Source of the DNA: an uncultured Collinsella sp.
GTDB taxonomy: Bacteria; Actinomycetota; Coriobacteriia; Coriobacteriales; Coriobacteriaceae
Reading direction: 5' to 3'
Assembly: GCA_902470895.1 (NCBI GenBank)
Contig: CABRID010000026.1
Coordinates: 1-22,053 of the forward strand
DNA: 22,053 nucleotides
Of this stretch, positions 1 to 6,706 are shown piece by piece. Made by a program: the position numbers and the translations under genes. Positions within the stretch are counted from its first letter, which is position 1; each line of letters begins with the position of its first letter. Under the pieces are notes generated by a model. That model was not told where the DNA came from. It worked only from the letters and a program-made list of their open reading frames with translations, and made no database searches.

Positions 1-47
1 GAGATCAGCCTCGGTCTCGTGGGCTCGGAGATGTGTATAAGAGACAG
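1..47 (+). other. Nextera i7 adapter contamination (left contig end)
   Basis: Not genomic. Bases 1-5 match the end of the Illumina P7 primer, 6-13 (CAGCCTCG) match a Nextera i7 index (N710 as I recall it), 14-28 are GTCTCGTGGGCTCGG, and 29-47 are the 19-bp Tn5 mosaic end AGATGTGTATAAGAGACAG. The same sequence occurs inverted at the right end. Genomic sequence starts at base 48. Translation through it adds an artificial C-terminus (LLYTSPSPRDRG) to PriA. Confidence 0.98.
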
Positions 48-1477
48 ACCACACGCTCAAGGCCTTCTATAAGCGGTTTTGAGAACATGGAGCGGCTACC
101 GTGCGAGAACTCGCGACGCAGATCGGCAATGCGAACCGTGGGCAACACGGCGTGTCCCGGGCGCTCGGGCATCTCGACGCGCGTCCAGGTGGCACCGTTA
201 TACGTGCCACGGCGGCAGCGGTCGAGGGACTCGGCAGATGGCGTGGCGGAGCCCAACACGAGCGGGCAGCGGTAGCGCCGCGCCATCTCGGCTGCCACCT
301 CGCGCACGTGGTAGCGCGGACTGGAGCCCTGCTTATAGCTAGTCTCGTGCTCCTCGTCGATGATGATGAGACCAAGGTCGCTGAGCGGGCAAAAGAGCGC
401 CGAGCGGGCGCCGACGACCACGCGGGCCGCACCACTGGCGACCATATCCCACTGGTCCAGGCGCTCGCCGGCCGAAAGGCGCGAATGGAACACGGCGACC
501 GTCTCGCCAAAGCGCGAACGGAAGCGGCCGACGGTCTGGGCCGTCAGCGAGATCTCGGGCACCAGCACGCAAGCCGAACGGCCGGCCGCCAGCACGCGCT
601 CGATGGCGGAGAGGTACACCTCGGTTTTGCCGGAGCCGGTGACGCCGTCGACCAGCACCACGTCGCCATGAGCGTCCAGACGGGCGCGCTCAATCTGCGC
701 GAGTGCCTGCTTCTGGCCGTTGGTAAGGGAGACCGGCGCCTTGCCGCTTGCCGAGGACAGCGTGGGCTGCTCGCTGCAGCCACGCCACGCACGACGCTCC
801 TCCACCACGACGACGCCGCGTTTTTCGAGCGCCTTGATGGTCGCCGACATGCTGTTATAGAGAAGGTTGAGGTCGCGCGTCGTGACCGGGCCGCACTGGA
901 GCGCCTCGATGAGCTGACGCTGGCGGACCGCGGTCTTGGGCGGCGTATAGTCGAAGCCCTCGGGCGTGAGCATGACCCAGCGGTTTTGGATGGGTTTGAC
1001 GGCGGGGCGCTCAACGGCCCACACGCCGTCGTCACCTTTGACCACGCGCGGGCTTCCACCCGGGGGCAAGAACAAACGCAGGCACTCGGAAAGCGTTGCG
1101 ACGTACTCGCGGCTCATCCAGCTTGCGATACGGGCAGCCTCGGCGGTAAAGAGCGGTTTGCTGAGGATAGCCTCGATGGCTTTAATGCGGGCTGGGTCGA
1201 GGGCGTTGATGCCTTGCAGGTCACCCAGCTCAGGCGCAATGTCGACGATATAGCCCGCGGCGGCACGGTTACCAAAGTGGACCAGGACCGTGGATCCGAT
1301 TTGCGCCTCGTTGGCAAGGGACCGGGGAATGCCATAAGCAAACGGCTCGGACAGCGCACGGGTGGGAATGTCGAGGACTACGCTCGCATAGGCGGCGACG
1401 GGTTCAGGCGCGAACTCAGGCTTGGCCGGAGTCTCCTCCGGTTCCGGCGAACCAAACAGCGAAAGTTGCTCGGCCAT
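48..1477 (-). CDS. priA: Primosomal protein N' (PriA helicase), 3'-truncated by adapter
   Basis: PriA is the 3'-to-5' superfamily 2 DNA helicase that recognises stalled or repaired forks and reloads the replisome. About 476 codons of the N-terminal part are present. Residues about 30-140 resemble the 3'-DNA-binding domain and are followed by a winged-helix stretch. The first helicase lobe has Walker A GVTGSGKTEV at 278-287, DEEH at 374-377 and motif III GSATPS at 409-414. The second lobe and the zinc-binding cysteines are missing because the contig ends in adapter at base 48. The ATG at 1477 is chosen because AGGAGGT (1487-1493) lies 9 nt upstream. The gene lies 89 bp downstream of gltX on the same strand, with a terminator between them, so it probably has its own promoter. 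The truncation is technical, not a biological pseudogene. Confidence 0.95.
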
Positions 1478-1516
1478 GGCCCCAGCACCTCCTATCCCAT
1501 ACGTCTACAGAAACAA

Positions 1517-1543
1517 GAGCCCCGCTCTGAGTGAACGGGGCTC
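1517..1543 (-). terminator. Intrinsic terminator of gltX
   Basis: A perfect 8-bp stem, GAGCCCCG (1517-1524) with CGGGGCTC (1536-1543), encloses an 11-nt loop. Read on the minus strand it is followed by TTGTTTCT, a loose U-tract. It lies 23 nt past the gltX stop codon and before the priA start, so it should end the gltX transcript. Confidence 0.7.
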
Positions 1544-1566
1544 GGATTCATACGTTTGCGCAGCGA

Positions 1567-3042
1567 TTACAGCGCCATTGTGCGGGCGCGATCGATGCGC
1601 GCCAGGCAGTCGTCGCGACCGACGAGCGCCATGGTCTCACCCAGCGGAGGGCTCACCATGTTGCCGCATACGGCGACGCGCACAGCTTGGAACACCACGC
1701 GCTTCTTAAGGTCCATCTGCTCGGGCAGCGGCTCAAGCGCAGCGTCGATGTTCGCGGCCGTCCACTCGGTAACACCCTCGAGCGCGGCCTTGGCGGCGTC
1801 CAGAATGGCGCCCATGCCTTCCTTGGCCAGGCCCTTGTTAACGGACTTCTCGTCATACTCGAGCGTCTCGGCCGTAGCGAAGATGGGAGCGGCGACGGTC
1901 ACGGCGTCGGCCGGCATCTTGGTGCGCGGCTTGACGATAGCGGCAAGCGCGTCGATCCAGTCCTCGCCGTACTCGACATTACCCTCGATGAGACCCGCCT
2001 CGTGCAGCTCGGGGACCATGATCTCATCGGCAAACTGGGCGTCGGACATACCGTTGATGTACTCAGCGTTAACCCAATCGAGCTTTTTGGGATCGAAGGT
2101 CGCAGGGTTCTTGGAGATGCGGTCGAGCGAGAACTTGCTGGCCAGGACATCGCGCGGGATGATCGTGGTCTCGCCGTCGAGCGACCAGCCGAGCAGCGCC
2201 AAGTAGTTGACGAAGGCGTCGGACAGGTAGCCGGCGTCGCGGTACTCCTCCACGGAGGTGGCGCCGTGGCGCTTGGAGAGCTTTTTGCCGTCGGCGCCCA
2301 GGATCATGGAGATGTGGGCGAACGTGGGCACGGGAGCGCCGAGGGCCTCGTACACCATGACCTGACGCGGGGTGTTGGACAGATGGTCGTCGCCACGGAT
2401 GACATGGGTGATCTTCATCATGGCGTCGTCGACGACGGTCGCGAAGTTGTACGTGGGCGTGCCATCGGAGCGGAAGATGACAAAGTCGTCGAGCTCCTTG
2501 GCGTCGAAGGTCACCTCGCCGTGAACGGCGTCGTGGATGACGACATCGCCGCGGTCCTCGGGCACCTTGATGCGCAGGACGTAGGACTCGCCGGCCTCGA
2601 TGCGGCGGCGGGCCTCCTCGGGATCAAGATCGCGGCAACGGCGCTGATAACCCTGGAAGGGGTCCTTGCGCTCCTGCGCGGCCTTGCGGTCGGCGTCGAG
2701 CTGCTCCTTGGTGCAGAAGCAGGGATAGGCCTTGCCCTCGTCCCAAAGCTTCTGGGCGGCCTGCTTGTACAGGTCCAGGCGCTCGGTCTGGGCGTAGGGG
2801 CCAAAATCGCCGCCCACCTCGGGACCCTCGTCCCAGTCCAGGCCCAGCCAACGCATGGCGCGCAGGATAATCTGCGTGTTTTCGTCGGTGGAGCGGGTGG
2901 GATCGGTGTCGTCGATGCGCAGGATGAACGTGCCGCCGTTTGCGCGGGCGAAAGCCCAGTTATAGATAGCGGTGCGGGCGCCGCCGATGTGCAGCTTGCC
3001 CGTCGGTGAGGGTGCAAAGCGGACGCGAACGTCTGATGCCAT
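1567..3042 (-). CDS. gltX: Glutamyl-tRNA synthetase
   Basis: This class I aminoacyl-tRNA synthetase charges tRNA-Glu with glutamate using ATP in the cytosol. The 491-aa length is normal for the family. The N-terminal catalytic signature is PSPTGKLHIGG (residues 11-21, the HIGH motif) and the KMSKS-type loop reads KKLSKR at 253-258. Cys108 and Cys110 with Tyr132 and Cys136 fit the GluRS zinc-finger pattern. The C-terminal part is the helical anticodon-binding region. An upstream in-frame ATG at 3081 exists, but the ATG at 3042 has GAGGAGA (3048-3054) just upstream, and its product begins directly before the conserved RVRFAPSPTG block. It is divergent from metK and ends at its own terminator. 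Whether this enzyme is discriminating or also mischarges tRNA-Gln cannot be told from the window. Confidence 0.96.
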   Translation of the reverse strand: MASDVRVRFAPSPTGKLHIGGARTAIYNWAFARANGGTFILRIDDTDPTRSTDENTQIILRAMRWLGLDWDEGPEVGGDFGPYAQTERLDLYKQAAQKLWDEGKAYPCFCTKEQLDADRKAAQERKDPFQGYQRRCRDLDPEEARRRIEAGESYVLRIKVPEDRGDVVIHDAVHGEVTFDAKELDDFVIFRSDGTPTYNFATVVDDAMMKITHVIRGDDHLSNTPRQVMVYEALGAPVPTFAHISMILGADGKKLSKRHGATSVEEYRDAGYLSDAFVNYLALLGWSLDGETTIIPRDVLASKFSLDRISKNPATFDPKKLDWVNAEYINGMSDAQFADEIMVPELHEAGLIEGNVEYGEDWIDALAAIVKPRTKMPADAVTVAAPIFATAETLEYDEKSVNKGLAKEGMGAILDAAKAALEGVTEWTAANIDAALEPLPEQMDLKKRVVFQAVRVAVCGNMVSPPLGETMALVGRDDCLARIDRARTMAL

Positions 3043-3082
3043 GGAAATCTCCTCGATTGCAGGATGGATGTCTAACCGCACC

Positions 3083-3088
3083 AGTATA
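3083..3088 (-). promoter_or_regulatory. Possible -10 element of the gltX promoter
   Basis: The minus strand reads TATACT here, about 40 nt upstream of the gltX ATG, which would give a leader of roughly 34 nt. No good -35 hexamer is visible at 16-18 bp spacing, so this is a weak call. Confidence 0.3.
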
Positions 3089-3122
3089 AAGCATCAAAGC
3101 AACCTCCGCACAAAGGGCACCG

Positions 3123-3220
3123 ACCTACTCATTGGGGACAGACTTAAATGACCAGTCATTGGACAACCTGTCGGCACTTAGGTAAGGCTGGTCATTTAAG
3201 TCTGTCCCCAATGAGTAGGT
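3123..3220. repeat. 98-bp palindromic element with perfect 33-bp inverted arms
   Basis: The left arm 3123-3155 (begins ACCTACTCATTGGGGACAG) is the exact reverse complement of the right arm 3188-3220. The 32-nt loop contains a small GACA/TGTC hairpin (3162-3172). No coding capacity is apparent. It sits in the divergent gltX-metK space, between the likely promoters. A perfect arm of this length suggests a mobile REP/MITE-like unit rather than a terminator, and there is no T-run after it. The arm sequence (GGGGACAGACTTAAATGACC) resembles, from memory, palindromes linked to REP-associated tyrosine transposases. That link is inference. Confidence 0.85.
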
Positions 3221-3252
3221 GCGGAAAGGGTGTGAATGTTTGATTTACGCGT

Positions 3253-3258
3253 TATGAT
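3253..3258 (+). promoter_or_regulatory. Possible -10 element of the metK promoter
   Basis: TATGAT lies 67 nt upstream of the metK ATG. A transcript starting near 3265 would carry the hairpin at 3277-3303 in its leader. The upstream hexamer TGTGAA (3231-3236, 16-bp spacing) is a poor -35. Confidence 0.35.
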
Positions 3259-3276
3259 GTGCCCTTGCATAGAGAG

Positions 3277-3303
3277 CCCGGCGGAATGGTAACGGTCGCC
3301 GGG
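3277..3303 (+). promoter_or_regulatory. GC-rich leader hairpin followed by T5, upstream of metK
   Basis: CCCGGCG (3277-3283) pairs with CGCCGGG (3297-3303) around a 13-nt loop. ACACG and then TTTTT (3309-3313) follow just before the GAAAGGA ribosome site. It could act as a weak attenuator or be a stabilising leader stem. I do not recognise a SAM riboswitch here, since the leader is too short for the known classes with four-way junctions. Confidence 0.45.
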
Positions 3304-3325
3304 ACACGTTTTTGAAAGGACAATC

Positions 3326-4606
3326 ATGTCAGAAGAACTTCGTTCCATCCCACCCCAACACGGGTCCTTTGTTTTTACGTCGGAGTCGGTGACCGAAGGT
3401 CATCCAGATAAGATCGCTGACCAGATCAGCGACGCCGTCCTCGACGCAATCCTCGCCAAAGAAATAGAGCTCCAGGAGCAGGGCTACATCGCCCCCAACG
3501 GCGTGCCTGCCAACGTGGAGAACGTCCGCTGCGCCTGCGAGACCCTCGTGACCACCGGCACCGTCATCGTCGCCGGCGAGATTCGCACCCAGGCCTACGT
3601 AGACGTTCAGGAAATCGCCCGTGGCGTTATCCGCCGCATTGGCTACAACCGTGCCAAGTTCGGTTTTGACTGCGACACCTGCGGCGTTATGAGCCTCATC
3701 CACGAACAGTCGCCCGATATCGCCCAGGGCGTTGACGAGTCCTTCGAGACCCAGACCGGCGCTACCACCGACCCGATCGACCTGATCGGTGCCGGCGACC
3801 AGGGCATGATGTTTGGCTATGCCTCCAACGAGACCAAGACCCTCATGCCCATGCCGCACTACCTGGCAAGCCGCCTGGCCGAGCGCCTGGCCGCCGTGCG
3901 CCACGACGGTACCCTGTCCTATCTGCGTCCCGACGGCAAGACCCAGGTCACCGTGCGCTACGAGGAAGGCAAGCCCGTCGAGGTCACGACCATCGTCATC
4001 TCCACGCAGCACGCTTCCGAGATCGAGGACATGGGCAAGATCAAGGCCGACCTCATCGAGCACGTCATCACCCCGGTCATGGCCGCTGAGAACATGCCGT
4101 GGGATAACGCGGACATCTACGTGAACCCCACCGGCCGCTTTGTCGTGGGCGGCCCCATGGGCGACACGGGTCTGACCGGCCGCAAGATCATCGTCGACAC
4201 CTACGGCGGCTACGGCCGTCACGGCGGCGGTGCCTTTAGCGGCAAGGACTGCACCAAGGTTGACCGCTCCGCCGCGTATGCCGCGCGCTGGGTCGCCAAG
4301 AACGTGGTCGCCGCCGGTCTGGCCGACCGCTGCGAGGTCGAGCTTGCCTACGCCATCGGCGTTTCCAAGCCCCTCTCAATCATGGTCGACACCTTCGGTA
4401 CCGCTAAGGTCGCCGAGGACAAGATCGTCGAGGCCGTAGAGAAGACCTTCGACCTGCGCCCGGGCGCAATCATCCGCGACCTAGACCTGCGTCGCCCCAT
4501 CTACGAGAAAACAGCAGCCTACGGTCACTTCGGCCGCGAAGACGCCGACTTCACCTGGGAGAAAACCGATCGAGTCGAAGAACTCAAAGCAGCCTGCGGC
4601 CTGTAA
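3326..4606 (+). CDS. metK: S-adenosylmethionine synthetase (methionine adenosyltransferase)
   Basis: The enzyme makes S-adenosylmethionine from methionine and ATP in the cytosol and normally works as a tetramer. It is 426 aa, slightly longer than the usual 385-400. Family signatures are plain: the N-terminal ESVTEGHPDKIADQISDAV block, the ATP-site hexapeptide GAGDQG, and the P-loop-like GGGAFSGKDCTKVDRSAAY near residue 300. The C-terminus keeps the conserved YGHFGR. The ATG at 3326 follows GAAAGGA (3314-3320) by 5 nt. The gene stands alone between a palindromic repeat upstream and a strong terminator downstream. It also supplies the methyl donor used in corrin synthesis, but nothing in the sequence links its regulation to the cobalamin genes. 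Confidence 0.97.
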   Translation: MSEELRSIPPQHGSFVFTSESVTEGHPDKIADQISDAVLDAILAKEIELQEQGYIAPNGVPANVENVRCACETLVTTGTVIVAGEIRTQAYVDVQEIARGVIRRIGYNRAKFGFDCDTCGVMSLIHEQSPDIAQGVDESFETQTGATTDPIDLIGAGDQGMMFGYASNETKTLMPMPHYLASRLAERLAAVRHDGTLSYLRPDGKTQVTVRYEEGKPVEVTTIVISTQHASEIEDMGKIKADLIEHVITPVMAAENMPWDNADIYVNPTGRFVVGGPMGDTGLTGRKIIVDTYGGYGRHGGGAFSGKDCTKVDRSAAYAARWVAKNVVAAGLADRCEVELAYAIGVSKPLSIMVDTFGTAKVAEDKIVEAVEKTFDLRPGAIIRDLDLRRPIYEKTAAYGHFGREDADFTWEKTDRVEELKAACGL

Positions 4607-4643
4607 GCTAACTCGAAAAGCTACAGCCAAATAACAACGCACC

Positions 4644-4679
4644 AAAAGAAGTACCGGCCCCAACCGGTACTTCTTTTTT
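4644..4679 (+). terminator. Strong intrinsic terminator of metK
   Basis: A 14-bp stem, AAAAGAAGTACCGG (4644-4657) with CCGGTACTTCTTTT (4664-4677), has a CCCCAA loop. The A-tract on one side and the T-run on the other make it potentially bidirectional. It lies 37 nt after the metK stop. Confidence 0.9.
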
Positions 4680-4773
4680 ATTTAAAGGTTGTGAAGATGA
4701 GCCTACCTGGGACATGGAATAAATCACAGGCCGATAAATTTTGCAGCAGAGCGACTCCAGCCATGTATCCTAA

Positions 4774-4894
4774 GTTCCGAGGGCTTTGGTATTTGGTCGG
4801 TCGCGAGTTCCGCACGAGCCGGAGGCCACTTAATGTGGCCTCCGTGCGAGCCAGGACTGTAGAGCAGGCGACCAAATACCAAAGCCCTCGGAAC
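4774..4894. repeat. 121-bp composite palindrome (nested inverted repeats) upstream of sdaA
   Basis: The outer arms 4774-4799 and 4869-4894 are perfect 26-bp inverted repeats (core GGGCTTTGGTATTTGGTCG). Nested inside is a second hairpin, GGAGGCCAC (4821-4829) with GTGGCCTCC (4835-4843), flanked by CGCAC (4811-4815) and GTGCG (4844-4848). This symmetrical design suggests a non-autonomous repeat (MITE or REP-like). It occupies the middle of the 343-bp metK-sdaA gap. The rest of that gap holds the metK terminator, about 90 bp (4680-4773) in which I see nothing, and a small CGTCCC/GGGACG hairpin at 4914-4927 in the sdaA leader. Confidence 0.85.
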
Positions 4895-4949
4895 GGCGGG
4901 ACAGAGTATGCCCCGTCCCTCGGGACGACGGGATAGAACAGGAGCGTAT

Positions 4950-6557
4950 ATGGCAGGCAAGCCGCAAACACTAGCTACGACCTCGGCATTCGAGATCTTG
5001 GGCCCCGTCATGGTCGGCCCCAGCTCATCGCACACCGCCGGCGCCCTGCGCTGCGCCCAAGTTGCCGCCAGCCTTTTGGAAGGCCGCATCACCAAGGTCA
5101 CCTTTGGCCTATGGAACTCTTTCGCGCACACCTACCGCGGTCACGGCACCGACCGTGCGCTCGTCGCGGGCATCCTGGGCCTCGACACCGATGACGAGAA
5201 TATCAAGCAGGCCTTTGACCTCGCACGCGAGCAGGGCCTCGAATATCACTTTGACATCAAGGGCGACGACGCCTCCATCCACCCCAACACCGTCGACATA
5301 GACATGGTCGATGACACGGGCGCCACGGCGCAGGTCCGCGGCGAAAGCCTGGGCGGCGGCAAGATGCGCATCAGCCGCATTAACGGCGTCGGCGTCGACA
5401 TCTCGGGCATGTACTCCACACTCTTCGTGGCGCACTACGACGTCCCCGGCGTGCTCGCCGCGCTCACCAACCTGCTCGCCTACGCACACGTGAACATCGC
5501 CTTCTGCCGCACCTACCGCACCGAAGTGGGCGGCCAGGCCTACTCCGTCTTTGAGACCGACGGCGCGCCCGACGACACCGTCGTCCCCATGCTGCGCAAG
5601 CTCGACAATGTCGATTACGCAACGTTTATCGAGCTCCCCGGCTCTGCCTCGTCGCTCTCCCCCGGCGTCTCGGCCAAGGAAATCTTCGACGACGGCGAGC
5701 AGCTGCTCGATGCGTGCGAGGAACTGGGGCTCAGCATCGGCGCCGTCATGGCCGTTCGCGAGGCGCGTCTGACCGGCGAGGCCCACGCCGTCGCTGCCAT
5801 GCGCCGCGTGCTCGACGTCATGCGCGAGGAGACCATGGCTCCCATCGCCAATCCGCAACGCTCGCTCGGCGGGCTTATCGGCGGCGAGGCCAAGCTCGTC
5901 GAAGCAACCCGCTGCAACGATTTGAGTGCAAGCCTGATGGGCGCCGTCCAGACCGACGCCGCTGCCCGCGCCATGGCCGTGCTCGAGCGCTCCGCTACCA
6001 TGGGCGTGATTGTCGCCGCCCCCACGGCAGGCTCCGCGGGTGTTGTGCCCGGCTGCGTGCTGGCGCTCGCCGATCGCCTGCAGCTCGACGACGAGCAGGT
6101 CATGGACGCGCTCTACTGCGCAGCCGCAATCGGCCTCAACCTCACCACAAGCGCCTGTGTTGCCGGCGCCGAGGGCGGCTGCCAAGCCGAGGTGGGAAGC
6201 GCCGCTGCCATGGCAGCCGCCGCGTTGGTGCAGATGCTCGGCGGGACGCCCGAGCAGGCGCTCGACGCCAGTTCCATCGCGCTGAGTAACCTGCTGGGCC
6301 TCGTTTGCGACCCCGTCGGTGGCCTCGTGGAGGTGCCCTGCCAAAACCGCAACGCCATTGGCGTGGCAGCGGCCTTTAGCTCGGCACAACTCGCCCTCGC
6401 AGGCATTAAGAGCTTGGTGCCGTTTGACCAGATGGCACATGTCATGCTTTCGGTGGGCCACGCGTTGCCGGCCACGCTGCGCGAGACGGCAAAGGGTGGC
6501 ATCGCGCAGGCTCCGGCCGCACTTTCGGCCTGTGCAAAATGCGGTGTGTGCGGATAG
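4950..6557 (+). CDS. sdaA: L-serine ammonia-lyase (L-serine dehydratase), fused beta-ACT-alpha chain, [4Fe-4S]
   Basis: The enzyme deaminates L-serine to pyruvate and ammonia with an iron-sulfur cluster. The 535-aa chain joins parts that are separate subunits in Bacillus-type enzymes. Residues 1-160 are the beta domain (GPVMVGPSSSHTAG at 18-31). Residues about 163-230 look like an ACT domain (VPGVLAALTNLLAYAHVNIA). Residues about 240-535 are the alpha domain (APTAGSAGVVPG at 357-368). Cys411, Cys453 and Cys464 are spaced 42 and 11 residues apart, the same spacing as the cluster ligands I recall for the Legionella enzyme. The C-terminus ends CAKCGVCG, so the penultimate Cys534 could be the tail-in-mouth fourth ligand. 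An ATG at 4908 is in frame, but the ATG at 4950 has AGGAG (4940-4944) 5 nt upstream and starts the conserved domain properly. It is monocistronic, with a terminator following. Confidence 0.94.
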   Translation: MAGKPQTLATTSAFEILGPVMVGPSSSHTAGALRCAQVAASLLEGRITKVTFGLWNSFAHTYRGHGTDRALVAGILGLDTDDENIKQAFDLAREQGLEYHFDIKGDDASIHPNTVDIDMVDDTGATAQVRGESLGGGKMRISRINGVGVDISGMYSTLFVAHYDVPGVLAALTNLLAYAHVNIAFCRTYRTEVGGQAYSVFETDGAPDDTVVPMLRKLDNVDYATFIELPGSASSLSPGVSAKEIFDDGEQLLDACEELGLSIGAVMAVREARLTGEAHAVAAMRRVLDVMREETMAPIANPQRSLGGLIGGEAKLVEATRCNDLSASLMGAVQTDAAARAMAVLERSATMGVIVAAPTAGSAGVVPGCVLALADRLQLDDEQVMDALYCAAAIGLNLTTSACVAGAEGGCQAEVGSAAAMAAAALVQMLGGTPEQALDASSIALSNLLGLVCDPVGGLVEVPCQNRNAIGVAAAFSSAQLALAGIKSLVPFDQMAHVMLSVGHALPATLRETAKGGIAQAPAALSACAKCGVCG

Positions 6558-6575
6558 CGGCAAAGAACGACTCAA

Positions 6576-6602
6576 AGGTGGGACAAATGTCCCACCTCTT
6601 TT
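6576..6602 (+). terminator. Intrinsic terminator of sdaA
   Basis: AGGTGGGAC (6576-6584) pairs with GTCCCACCT (6589-6597) around AAAT and is followed by CTTTT. It lies 18 nt after the sdaA stop. Confidence 0.85.
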
Positions 6603-6643
6603 GAATGCCACCGTTTCCGTACCACAAACAGCAGGGCAATCGC

Positions 6644-6649
6644 TATAAT
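6644..6649 (+). promoter_or_regulatory. Probable -10 element for the L,D-transpeptidase gene
   Basis: A perfect TATAAT lies 57 nt upstream of the chosen ATG, in the 149-bp gap after the sdaA terminator. No consensus -35 is visible at standard spacing. It is placed sensibly for a leader of about 50 nt. Confidence 0.5.
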
Positions 6650-6706
6650 GCAAGCCCAGTAAAAACACGATGAACCGCAAGGCGAAAATCGAAGGATATG
6701 CATACG

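Noticed and set aside
101..1534. Long plus-strand open frame (477 codons) antisense to priA
   Set aside because: It mirrors the codon structure of priA, has no domain I recognise and runs through the gltX terminator. The minus-strand frame carries clear helicase motifs.
1531..3009. 492-codon plus-strand open frame opposite gltX
   Set aside because: Antisense shadow of a GC-rich gene. The gltX strand has HIGH and KLSKR motifs and a ribosome site.
4691..4936. Small open frames on both strands sharing the peptide FRGLWYLV
   Set aside because: The shared peptide is simply the two arms of the 26-bp inverted repeat translated on each strand, so this is a repeat and not a pair of genes.
5109..6680. 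523-codon minus-strand open frame opposite sdaA
   Set aside because: Composition-driven shadow. It is His/Gly/Ala/Val-rich with no recognisable motif and crosses the sdaA terminator.
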